Shown: positions 34,174-41,840 of the stretch, piece after piece
Numbering within the stretch: position 1 is the stretch's first letter
Layout of the letters: the number at the start of each line of letters is the position of its first letter
Assembly (NCBI GenBank): GCA_963745175.1
Contig: CAVUWK010000007.1
Coordinates: 248,001-312,000 of the forward strand
Length of the DNA: 64,000 bases
Direction: 5' to 3'
Source: Bog-473 sp963745175
GTDB lineage: Bacteria > Actinomycetota > Acidimicrobiia > Acidimicrobiales > RAAP-2
Notes under the pieces: model-generated
The model's database searches: none
What the model saw: only the letters and a program-made list of their open reading frames with translations
Told to the model about the DNA's origin: nothing
Translations under genes and position numbers: made by a program

Positions 34174-35096
34174 CCGAACCTGCCGTAGACGTAGTCGAGA
34201 GTCCGCGGGTCCTCGGGCGAATCGAACATCTTGGCGGTCGGGCCCTGCTCGATCAGGCGCCCCGGCTCGTTCTCGGCCGCCAGGAAGAAGGCACAGTGAT
34301 CCGAGACCCGTTGCGCCTGCTGCATGTTGTGGGTGACGATCACCACGGTCACTTCCTCACGCAACTCGGCGATCGTCTCTTCGATTCGCCTGGTCGATGT
34401 CGGGTCGAGCGCCGAGCACGGCTCGTCCATGAGCAGCACGTTCGGCGCGACGGCCAGCGACCGTGCGATGCAGAGCCGCTGCTGTTGGCCACCCGAGAGA
34501 GCGCCCCCGGGAGACCCGAGTCGATCCCGCACCTCCCTCCACAGGCTTGCCCGCTGCAGCGACTGTTCGACCAGGGCATCGTGGTCGTCGCAGCGGATCT
34601 TGGTGAGCTTGAGCCCGGCCAGGACGTTCTCCCGCACACTCATGGCTGGGAACGGGTTGGGCTTCTGGAAGACCATGCCGATCCTGGTCCGGATGACCTG
34701 GGCGCGGATGTTGGCCCCGTAGATGTCCTCTCCCTCGAGGAGGATCTCACCGGCCATGGCGGACCCGGGCACCAGCTCGTGCATCCGGTTGAGGAGGCGC
34801 AAGAAGGTGGACTTGCCGCAGCCGGACGGCCCGATGAGGGCGGTGACCTGACCCGCCTCCATAGTCAGGAACACACCCTCCAGCGCCAGATGGTCGCCGA
34901 ACCACGCGGAGGCGTCCCTGGCCTCCAGGGTGGCCGGGCCGGGCGTCGAGCCACCGATCAGCGTTGGAACGACCCGTGACGACTCCACAACCGGAACCTC
35001 GGCCGTCTGCTCCGAGCTTGGACTCCCGTCGCCGCCGGGCACCTCTGACCGGTGATTCTGGGAGCTCTGCGGCTGAGGGACGTACACGTCGGTCAT
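34170..35096 (-). CDS. pstB: Phosphate ABC transporter ATP-binding protein
   Basis: 308 residues, with a 55-residue polar N-terminal extension beyond the usual 250. Walker A GPSGCGKST, Q-loop in FQKPNPFPAMSV (the PstB hallmark), signature LSGGQQQR, Walker B VLLMDEPCSALDP and switch His in VTHNMQQA. It drives phosphate import with PstA and PstC. Overlaps both neighbours by 4 bp. Confidence 0.96.
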   Translation of the reverse strand: MTDVYVPQPQSSQNHRSEVPGGDGSPSSEQTAEVPVVESSRVVPTLIGGSTPGPATLEARDASAWFGDHLALEGVFLTMEAGQVTALIGPSGCGKSTFLRLLNRMHELVPGSAMAGEILLEGEDIYGANIRAQVIRTRIGMVFQKPNPFPAMSVRENVLAGLKLTKIRCDDHDALVEQSLQRASLWREVRDRLGSPGGALSGGQQQRLCIARSLAVAPNVLLMDEPCSALDPTSTRRIEETIAELREEVTVVIVTHNMQQAQRVSDHCAFFLAAENEPGRLIEQGPTAKMFDSPEDPRTLDYVYGRFG

Positions 35097-36388
35097 GGCT
35101 CCCCCCGGGCCAGGCGCATCGACCGGAGGATGTTGGCCGGGCGCATCGACTGAAACGCCTGCGTCGGCTTCGGGAACTGCTTGTGCGCCGTCGACACCAG
35201 GAGCGACGGTTGCCGAGCGGGACGGGCGCGGGCTTTCCGCCGGTTGGCGACCGAGCGGTCACGTCCGAGGAACCGAGCCACGACGAAGAGGCTCAGGATC
35301 AACACGAGCAGGACCAGCGCGCCGGCATAGCCGCGCTGGATGTCGGCCACCGACTGGGTCCGGACGAAGCGGTAGATGAAGAGCGGCAGGCTCTCCTGTG
35401 CTCCCTTGAAAGGGTTGGCGTTGTAGAGGTTGTAGCCGAAGGCCGTGAACAGCAGTGGCGCCGTCTCGCCCGCCTCCCGGGCAATCCCGAGAATGGCCGC
35501 TGTCGCCACGCCGGTCGACGCGGTGGGCAGGACCACGGAGACCACCACCCTTGCCCGCGAGGCGCCGAGGGCCAGTCCAGCTTCCCGCAGCCCGGCCGGT
35601 ACCAGGCGCAGGACGACTTCGATCGCCCGGCAGATGGTGGGCATCATCGTCATCGACAGGGCCAGGGACGCCATGAAGCCGTTGAACCCGAACAAGGAGT
35701 TGTACTTGGCCAAAGGGATGATCAGCGTGGCGTAGATGAACAAGCCGCTCACGATGGACGGCATGCCGCTCATGGCGTCGACGAAGATCCGCACGGGACG
35801 TCGGAGCTTCGAGCGGCTCTCGTTGAGGAAGATCGCCGCCATGGCCCCCAGGGGCAGCGAGATCAACAGGGCGAGGCCCACCTGTTCGATCGTCCCGATG
35901 ATGGCGTGGAGGCCACCTCCCGCCGTCGCCGGCATGGTCGGCGTCACGCCACGCTGGTCGTGGACGAAGAAGCTCGGCCGGAGCGCCACGATCCCCTTGA
36001 TGAAGATGTAGCTGACCAGCCAGACGAGCGGGATGAGCACGAGCAGCATGGCGGTGCTCACGGCGACGGTGACCGTCCTGTCGACGGCGGCCAACCATCC
36101 CACCCGGTCGTAGGAGGCCACGAAGTAGATGGCCAGGAACAGCGTGTAGGCGACGATCCAGAACATCAACCATCCGACGCCATCGGTGAGGATCGAGAAG
36201 ACGAGCCAGCAGAGGCTGATGGAGCTGATGGCGGCGGCGGCCATGACGACGATGTCCATCGGCGTCATGTTCCTGGCCCGGCGGGGCACTCGGCGGGAGG
36301 CGGGCGGCGGGCCGTCCGTCGGGGGCGGTGTGCCCCCGCCCGTCCCTGAGGCTTGGTCCGGCCTCGGGTTGTCGACGACGGTCGTCAC
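35093..36388 (-). CDS. pstA: Phosphate ABC transporter permease PstA
   Basis: 431 residues from the GTG at 36388, which overlaps the pstC stop. A Pro/Gly-rich cytoplasmic N-terminus (about 45 residues) is followed by six or more helices. The permease loop contains LREAGLALGASRARVVVSVVLP and GIAREAGETAPLLFTAFG, typical of PstA. The C-terminal tail is longer and more basic than usual. Forms the channel with PstC. Confidence 0.93.
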   Translation of the reverse strand: MTTVVDNPRPDQASGTGGGTPPPTDGPPPASRRVPRRARNMTPMDIVVMAAAAISSISLCWLVFSILTDGVGWLMFWIVAYTLFLAIYFVASYDRVGWLAAVDRTVTVAVSTAMLLVLIPLVWLVSYIFIKGIVALRPSFFVHDQRGVTPTMPATAGGGLHAIIGTIEQVGLALLISLPLGAMAAIFLNESRSKLRRPVRIFVDAMSGMPSIVSGLFIYATLIIPLAKYNSLFGFNGFMASLALSMTMMPTICRAIEVVLRLVPAGLREAGLALGASRARVVVSVVLPTASTGVATAAILGIAREAGETAPLLFTAFGYNLYNANPFKGAQESLPLFIYRFVRTQSVADIQRGYAGALVLLVLILSLFVVARFLGRDRSVANRRKARARPARQPSLLVSTAHKQFPKPTQAFQSMRPANILRSMRLARGEP

Positions 36389-37383
36389 AGCTCGACTCCC
36401 ACCCCGGATCGGCTCCGGGACACGATGCTGGAGGCGATCAGATTGGTGACGAGGGTGAGGGCGAAAAGAACCAGGCCGGCCGCCATCAGGCCGGAGACGG
36501 TGAACGGGTCGCTCCCCGCCCGCTGTGCGATGAACCCGGCGATGGTCGCGCCGCCCTGTTGGAGAATGTGGCTCGAGATGAGCGGCACCTGCGGCAGGAT
36601 CAGGGTGACGGCGATCGTCTCGCCGAGGGCGCGCCCGAGGCCCAACATCGAGCCGCCGATGATCCCGCCCTTGCCGTAGGGCAGCACGACCGTGCGCACC
36701 ATGCCCCACTTCGTGCCCCCGAGGGCCAGGGCTGCTTCCTTCTCGCCCGGTGGGGTTTGTGCGAAGACCGCTCGGCAGATGGAGGCGATGATCGGGACGC
36801 ACATCAACGAGACGATGATCCCGGCGACGAACATGGAGCTCAGGAGGCTGGCGCCTTTGGTCGTGGCGAAGATGGGGATCCACCCGAGGTAAGTGGTCAA
36901 CCAGTGCGCCAGGGGCTCGATCTGGTACTGGAGGGTCAAGAACCCCCACAGGCCGAACAGCAGGCTCGGGATGGCAGCTAGCACGTCGATGAGCCCTTGC
37001 AGGACCTTGCGCATGCCGATCGGCGCGTATTCGGAGATGTAGAGGGCCGCCAAAATGCCCATGGGGATGGCGATGCAGACGGCGATCAGCGCAACGACGA
37101 TGGTGCCGAACAACAGACCGGCGACGCCGATGACGACATGCGTGGTGTTGGTGCTCCACTTGGTGGTGGTGAAGAAGCTCCAGCCGGCATAGGCCCAGGC
37201 GTGGCGGCCCTGCCAGAGCAGGAAGACGCCCACCAGGGTGAGCAGCACGAGAACGGTGACCCCGGCCCCGAGCGTGATCAGGTCGAAGAGGCGGTCCGCC
37301 CGGCTCGGCGAGTCAACAACGACGCGGCGGGTCCGGGTGGCACCCGGGGTACCGACCGCCGTGGGCACAGTCACGTCGACCAC
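36385..37383 (-). CDS. pstC: Phosphate ABC transporter permease PstC
   Basis: 332 residues from the GTG at 37383. Six helices. The EAA-like loop EKEAALALGGTKWGMVRTVVLP and GLGRALGETIAVTLI are PstC signatures, and the periplasmic segment WSFFTTTKWS is also typical. First gene of the pst operon; the region upstream holds a possible PHO-box repeat (37600-37617). Confidence 0.94.
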   Translation of the reverse strand: MVDVTVPTAVGTPGATRTRRVVVDSPSRADRLFDLITLGAGVTVLVLLTLVGVFLLWQGRHAWAYAGWSFFTTTKWSTNTTHVVIGVAGLLFGTIVVALIAVCIAIPMGILAALYISEYAPIGMRKVLQGLIDVLAAIPSLLFGLWGFLTLQYQIEPLAHWLTTYLGWIPIFATTKGASLLSSMFVAGIIVSLMCVPIIASICRAVFAQTPPGEKEAALALGGTKWGMVRTVVLPYGKGGIIGGSMLGLGRALGETIAVTLILPQVPLISSHILQQGGATIAGFIAQRAGSDPFTVSGLMAAGLVLFALTLVTNLIASSIVSRSRSGVGVEL

Positions 37384-37599
37384 CGTCGTCTGGGCCGAAC
37401 GACGGCCTCACGACGCACCAGTTCACGTGCGCAAGAGTCGTCCTCGCGAAATGGCTGGCCCGGCATTTTTGGTGTTTGCGTCTCCCATGCGTTTCGCCCT
37501 ATGCACGCCATCCAGCCCCATCCGGGCGCTGGCACGCGCACTGTAACGAGAGGAGGTGAACTACCCGGTGACGGGAGACCGGCCTGCAGCCAATCTTTA

Positions 37600-37617
37600 T
37601 GTGACGGGAAAGTGACA
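37600..37617 (-). promoter_or_regulatory. Possible PHO-box repeat and -10 upstream of pstC
   Basis: On the minus strand TGTCACTTTCC is followed by CGTCACATAAA, a GTCAC repeat at an 11-bp period, the spacing used by actinobacterial PhoP. TAAAG(AT) just after could serve as a -10. The gene-free stretch 37384-37657 (274 bp) otherwise shows nothing I can name. Confidence 0.35.
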
Positions 37618-37657
37618 TCTGTACCGGCTCAAGCACGATCGAGCCTCAGGCGCAGGA

Positions 37658-38401
37658 TCAGGCCGAGGCCGAACTCCCGTCGGCCGGCGCGATCCGGCTC
37701 CGGGCGGCGTTGAAGATGAGGCGGACGGCGGCCCCGATGATGGCGAGGTCGAGCAGCATTTGAGCGGAGACGACCAAGCGGGCGGGATCGGTCCGCGGTG
37801 TGATGTCGCCGAAGCCGACCGTGGAGAAGATGGTGATGGTGAAGTACAGAGCCTGCGTGTGGTCGAGCCGTCGGGTGAAGGTGAGCGGCAACTCGTGCGA
37901 CATCGCCAGGTAGATGCTGGAGAACGCGACGAGGAAGAGCACGATCACGATGCCGAGAGCCTCAATCGCCCGTAGTTCGGGGAGCTCGGCCACCGAGATC
38001 CGGCGGATCTGCCAGGCGAAGACGGCACCGATGAGCGCGACATCGGCACCGAGGCGCACGAAGGCGCGGAAGCTGGACTCGTGACCGATGGGCACCACGT
38101 AGAACGCGCCGATGATGAGCACCCAGCAGAGCGCGACGGTCACACCGCAGCGGAGCAGGGCGCGGCGGCGGGAAGCCGGGTCGAGGTCGGTGAGGCGGAT
38201 CGGCGTGGCGGGCGCGCTGTCCTTCCGGCTCCGCCACGTGCGGGGTCCCGCGCCTCCCGGGGCACCTCCTGCATCCATCGCACCAGACGCTAATGAGGCA
38301 GGGTCCCGCGGTGGGGTATGCGCTGGCTGGTGGGGGGTACTAGCCCCCGATCCGGTGCCCGTACTAGCCCCCTTGTCCGTCACGCCTTCGGGGTTCACCA
38401 T
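37658..38401 (-). CDS. Two-helix potassium-channel-type protein
   Basis: 247 residues from the ATG at 38401; starts at 38278 or 38452 are also possible because the N-terminus is a disordered Pro/Gly-rich tail. Four hydrophobic helices, with a pore loop containing ITIFSTVGFGDITPR, the K+ selectivity filter (TVGFGD). No RCK or cyclic-nucleotide domain follows; the protein ends about 35 residues after the last helix. Probably a K+ or general cation channel. The next gene runs divergently. Confidence 0.8.
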   Translation of the reverse strand: MVNPEGVTDKGASTGTGSGASTPHQPAHTPPRDPASLASGAMDAGGAPGGAGPRTWRSRKDSAPATPIRLTDLDPASRRRALLRCGVTVALCWVLIIGAFYVVPIGHESSFRAFVRLGADVALIGAVFAWQIRRISVAELPELRAIEALGIVIVLFLVAFSSIYLAMSHELPLTFTRRLDHTQALYFTITIFSTVGFGDITPRTDPARLVVSAQMLLDLAIIGAAVRLIFNAARSRIAPADGSSASA

Positions 38402-38493
38402 TGCTGAAGGAGCGTGCGAGCGAGCGTCTCCCCGGGGCGCCTGCTGGGTCACGTTCCCACATGTCCGACCAAGGACAAAAGGAGGGACGGAAA

Positions 38494-39189
38494 ATGAAGG
38501 ACTCAGGAGTGAGTCGTTGGATGGGCTTCATCGGCATCGTGATCGTGGTGGCCTTATTCTTGGGCTTCGGGCCGTTGGGGAGCGGTGCGCCGGGCGAGAA
38601 CGCCTCCGGCGTCACCGTGGCCCATTGGTACAACACGCACGTCGGGCAGAGCTGGGCCTCCATCTACCTGGTGGGGTTGGCCCTCGCCCTGCTGCTCGTC
38701 TATGCCACCCAGCTGCGTTCCGCACTGCGCCAGGCGGGTGCGGGCGAGCTCTGGCCCAATGTGTCGTTCGCCGCCGGAATCCTCCTCGTCGCCGGCGTCG
38801 TCGTGCTGGGCACCTTCCAGGTGACGCTCATTCTGGCGGCGCACAACCACGAATACGCGATCGTGAAGGTGTTCAACTTCTTCGGCGACAACAACGAGTT
38901 GGCGATCATCTTCGGCATGTGCCTGGTCAGCCTGACCACCGGGTTGGCGATCCTGCTCCGCCGAGGTGCGGCGCCCCTGCCCAAGACGCTCGGCTGGTAC
39001 TCGGTGCTCGTGGGCGTGCTGGCGATTGCCGGGCCGCTCGGCTTCCTCGACTTCCTGTTCGGCTTCCCGATCTGGCTCATCGCCACGGGATTCGTCATCG
39101 CCACGAAGCAGCGCAGGGGCACGCTCGGCCCATCGTCGGAATCGGCGGCCAGTGTGGGCTCATCCGCCTCACAGCTGGTGACGACGTAG
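38494..39189 (+). CDS. Integral membrane protein of unknown function
   Basis: 231 residues from the ATG at 38494, with GGAGGG 10-11 bases upstream. About six helices: LGF near 10-30, IYLVGLALALLLVYATQ, FAAGILLVAGVVVLGTFQV, IIFGMCLVSLTTGLAILL, WYSVLVGVLAIAGPLGFL and FPIWLIATGFVIA. The cytoplasmic tail is Ser-rich. It resembles DUF4386-like proteins in general layout, but I cannot assign it. Convergent with sucD. Confidence 0.65.
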   Translation: MKDSGVSRWMGFIGIVIVVALFLGFGPLGSGAPGENASGVTVAHWYNTHVGQSWASIYLVGLALALLLVYATQLRSALRQAGAGELWPNVSFAAGILLVAGVVVLGTFQVTLILAAHNHEYAIVKVFNFFGDNNELAIIFGMCLVSLTTGLAILLRRGAAPLPKTLGWYSVLVGVLAIAGPLGFLDFLFGFPIWLIATGFVIATKQRRGTLGPSSESAASVGSSASQLVTT

Positions 39190-39221
39190 CTGCCGCGCCG
39201 GCTCGGTTTTTCGGTCCGTGT

Positions 39222-39247
39222 CGTGCGGGGGCTACAGCCCCCGCACG
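39222..39247. terminator. Hairpin at the convergent end of the membrane gene and sucD
   Basis: Stem CGTGCGGGGGC and its exact complement (11 bp) around a TACA loop. It overlaps the last codons of sucD and lies 33 bp after the plus-strand stop. No T-run on either side, so termination would depend on the stem alone or on Rho. Confidence 0.5.
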
Positions 39248-40119
39248 ATCGCGACCATCTTCTCGCCGCACTCGGTGGGGTTCTGCGCCACCTGGACGCC
39301 GGCAGCTGACAGCGCGTCCATCTTGGCCTGGGCCGTGCCCTGGGAGCCCGAGATGATGGCGCCGGCGTGGCCCATCTTCCGGCCCGGGGGGGCGGTGACC
39401 CCGGCGATGTAGGCCGCCACCGGCTTGGTCACGTTCGACGCGATGAACTCGGCGGCACGCTCCTCTTCGGAGCCGCCGATCTCTCCGATCATCATCACAG
39501 CCTTGGTCTCCGGATCGGCCTCGAATGCGGCAAGGCAGTCGATGAAGTTGGTGCCGGGCACCGGGTCGCCCCCGATGCCGACGCAGGTGGTCTGCCCGAT
39601 GCCCTGCTGCGAGAGCTCGTGCAGCGCCTGGTAGGTCAGCGTGCCCGAGCGGGAGACGATGCCGACGGGTCCACCCGCCAGTGCGATGTCACCCGACGTG
39701 ATGCCGATGTTGCACTTTCCGGGGCTGATGATGCCTGGGCAGTTGGGGCCGAGGAGGCGCGTGCCCGGGAACTCGTCGACCAGGCGGTTGTAGGTGACCG
39801 CCTCGTCCTGGGCCGGGATGCCCTCGGTGATGCAGACGATGAAGGCGATGCCGGCCTCCGCCGCCTCGATGATGGCGTCGGCCGCACCCCGCGGCGGGAC
39901 CGAGATGAAGGACGCCGTCGCCCCGGTCTCCTTGACCGCCTCGGCCACCGAGGCGAAGACCGGGATGCCCTCGATCTCCTCACCGCCCCGCTTCGGGTTG
40001 GTGCCACCGACGACCTTGGTGCCGTAGGCCTTGTTGCGCAGCCCGTGATAGAGCCCCTGGCTCGTCGGGCTGATGCCCTGGATCACGACCGTTGTCGTCT
40101 CGTCGACGAAGATGCTCAC
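39232..40119 (-). CDS. sucD: Succinyl-CoA synthetase alpha subunit
   Basis: 295 residues from the GTG at 40119; the longer frame upstream overlaps sucC and is not SucD-like. CoA-binding N-terminal domain (VVIQGISPTSQGLYHG), LGPNCPGIISPG, and the phosphorylated His in GRKMGHAGAIISG. Makes ATP or GTP from succinyl-CoA in the TCA cycle. 34 bp after sucC. Confidence 0.96.
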   Translation of the reverse strand: MSIFVDETTTVVIQGISPTSQGLYHGLRNKAYGTKVVGGTNPKRGGEEIEGIPVFASVAEAVKETGATASFISVPPRGAADAIIEAAEAGIAFIVCITEGIPAQDEAVTYNRLVDEFPGTRLLGPNCPGIISPGKCNIGITSGDIALAGGPVGIVSRSGTLTYQALHELSQQGIGQTTCVGIGGDPVPGTNFIDCLAAFEADPETKAVMMIGEIGGSEEERAAEFIASNVTKPVAAYIAGVTAPPGRKMGHAGAIISGSQGTAQAKMDALSAAGVQVAQNPTECGEKMVAIVRGL

Positions 40120-40153
40120 GTTGGTTCCTGTTCTCTCTCGGGTCCGGGTACGC

Positions 40154-41296
40154 CTACGCCGTGGCCAGGCCGACGGCCCGGCGAGCGGCTTCGAGCATGG
40201 TGGGCTCGGCGATGAGCGTGGGCGACAGATGGTCGGCCAGAAGCGCACGGCCCTCGACGGCGTTGGTCCCGTCCAGGCGCATGACCACGGGTGAGCTCAG
40301 CTGCACCCGGCCCATCGCCTCGATGATGCCCTTGGCCACTTCGTCGACCCGCGTGATGCCGCCGAAGATGTTGACGAAGATGGCCTTCACGGCCGGGTCG
40401 GCGTTGATCACCTCGAGGGCGGCGGCCATGACGTCGGCGTTGGCTCCGCCGCCGATGTCGAGGAAGTTGGCCGCTGTGCCGCCGACCTGTGTCACGACGT
40501 CGAGCGTGCTCATGGCAAGACCCGCACCGTTGGCGATGATGCCGACGGTGCCGGAGAGACCGATGTAGTTGAGACCCTTCTCCTTGGCCATCTTCTCGCG
40601 GGGGTCGACGTCGGAGTCGTCCTCGTACTCCTCCCACTCGGGGTGCCGGAAAGTGGCGTTCTCGTCGAGGGTCACCTTGGCATCGAGCGCATGCACCTTG
40701 CCCTCGGGCGTGAGGATGAGCGGGTTGATCTCGGCCAGGTCGCAGTCTCCTTCGACGTAGCAGTGGTACAGGCGCACCAGCAGCGTGGCCGCCTGGTCCC
40801 GCGCCTCGTGATCGAGGTTGGCCCGCTCCACCCACTCGCGCGCTGCGTTCTCGGTCAGGCCGGCCACCGGATCGATGTGGATCTTGGCGATGGCGTCGGG
40901 GTTGGTCTCGGCCACCTCCTCGATCTCGACCCCGCCCTCGGCGGAGAGCATGCCGAGATGCAGCTTCGCCTGGCGGTCGAGCGTGAAGCTGGCGTAGTAC
41001 TCCTTGGCGATGTCAGAGGCGTGCTCCACCCACAGCCGCTTCACCACGTGGCCCTTGATGTCCAGCCCGAGGATGTTGCCGGCGTGGAGGCGCACCTCGT
41101 CGCCGTCGGCCGCCAGCTTCACGCCACCCGCCTTGCCGCGACCACCCACCTTCACCTGAGCCTTGACCACGACGGGGTAGCCGGCGGACTCGGCCTGTTC
41201 GACGGCCTCGTCCACCGTGTCGGCGACCCCCCCGGGGGAGGTGGGGATGCCGAAGCGGGCGAAGTACTGCTTGCCCTGGTACTCGTACAGGTCCAC
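40154..41296 (-). CDS. sucC: Succinyl-CoA synthetase beta subunit
   Basis: 380 residues. ATP-grasp N-terminal part (MDLYEYQGKQYFARFGIP; VVKAQVKVGGRGKAGGVKLA), EINPLILTPEG, and C-terminal ligase domain (NGAGLAMSTLDVV; NIFGGITRVDEVAKGI). Partner of SucD. 77 bp after the B12-binding protein gene on the same strand. Confidence 0.96.
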   Translation of the reverse strand: MDLYEYQGKQYFARFGIPTSPGGVADTVDEAVEQAESAGYPVVVKAQVKVGGRGKAGGVKLAADGDEVRLHAGNILGLDIKGHVVKRLWVEHASDIAKEYYASFTLDRQAKLHLGMLSAEGGVEIEEVAETNPDAIAKIHIDPVAGLTENAAREWVERANLDHEARDQAATLLVRLYHCYVEGDCDLAEINPLILTPEGKVHALDAKVTLDENATFRHPEWEEYEDDSDVDPREKMAKEKGLNYIGLSGTVGIIANGAGLAMSTLDVVTQVGGTAANFLDIGGGANADVMAAALEVINADPAVKAIFVNIFGGITRVDEVAKGIIEAMGRVQLSSPVVMRLDGTNAVEGRALLADHLSPTLIAEPTMLEAARRAVGLATA

Positions 41297-41373
41297 TTTG
41301 GGTGCTGTCTCCTTGTCTCTCGCGCGCTGGCGCGTCGGTGGGGTGGGCGAAACGGGTGCGGCAGGTACAGCGG

Positions 41374-41790
41374 TCAGGCCCCGAGCGCCTCCTCGCGCTG
41401 GTCGAGGGCCTCGGACAGCCAGGAACCGATGGAGTCGAGTGGCGCACCCGGTGTGAAGACATGGGCGACGCCCTGCTCGTGGAGGACCGGGATGTCCGCT
41501 TCGGGGATGATCCCACCCACAATCACGAGCACGTCGCCGCGGCCGACGTCGGCCAACTGCTTGACCACTTTCGGCACCAGGGTGAGGTGCGCGCCGGAGA
41601 GCAGCGACAACCCGAGCGCGTCCGCGTCCTCCTGCACGACGGCCTGGACCACCTGCTCTGGCGTCTGGTGCAGGCCGGTGTAGACCACCTCGAAGCCCGC
41701 GTCACGCAACGCCCGGGCGATCACCTTGGCCCCCCGGTCGTGCCCATCGAGCCCCGGCTTGGCCACGACCACCCTGTACGGACGTTTCAT
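41374..41790 (-). CDS. Stand-alone cobalamin-binding domain protein (methylmalonyl-CoA mutase small component type)
   Basis: 138 residues. The base-off B12 motif D-x-H-x-x-G is DGHDRG at 15-20, with the later SLLSGAH and VGGIIPEAD motifs of the same fold. The length equals the C-terminal domain of methylmalonyl-CoA mutase, so a separate catalytic subunit must be elsewhere in the genome. Its place beside sucCD fits a product of succinyl-CoA. The matching large subunit is not in this window. Confidence 0.88.
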   Translation of the reverse strand: MKRPYRVVVAKPGLDGHDRGAKVIARALRDAGFEVVYTGLHQTPEQVVQAVVQEDADALGLSLLSGAHLTLVPKVVKQLADVGRGDVLVIVGGIIPEADIPVLHEQGVAHVFTPGAPLDSIGSWLSEALDQREEALGA

Positions 41791-41840
41791 CTGGACCCAA
41801 GGATACGGATGCCCTGGTGCGGACGCCAGACCGGGAAGGA

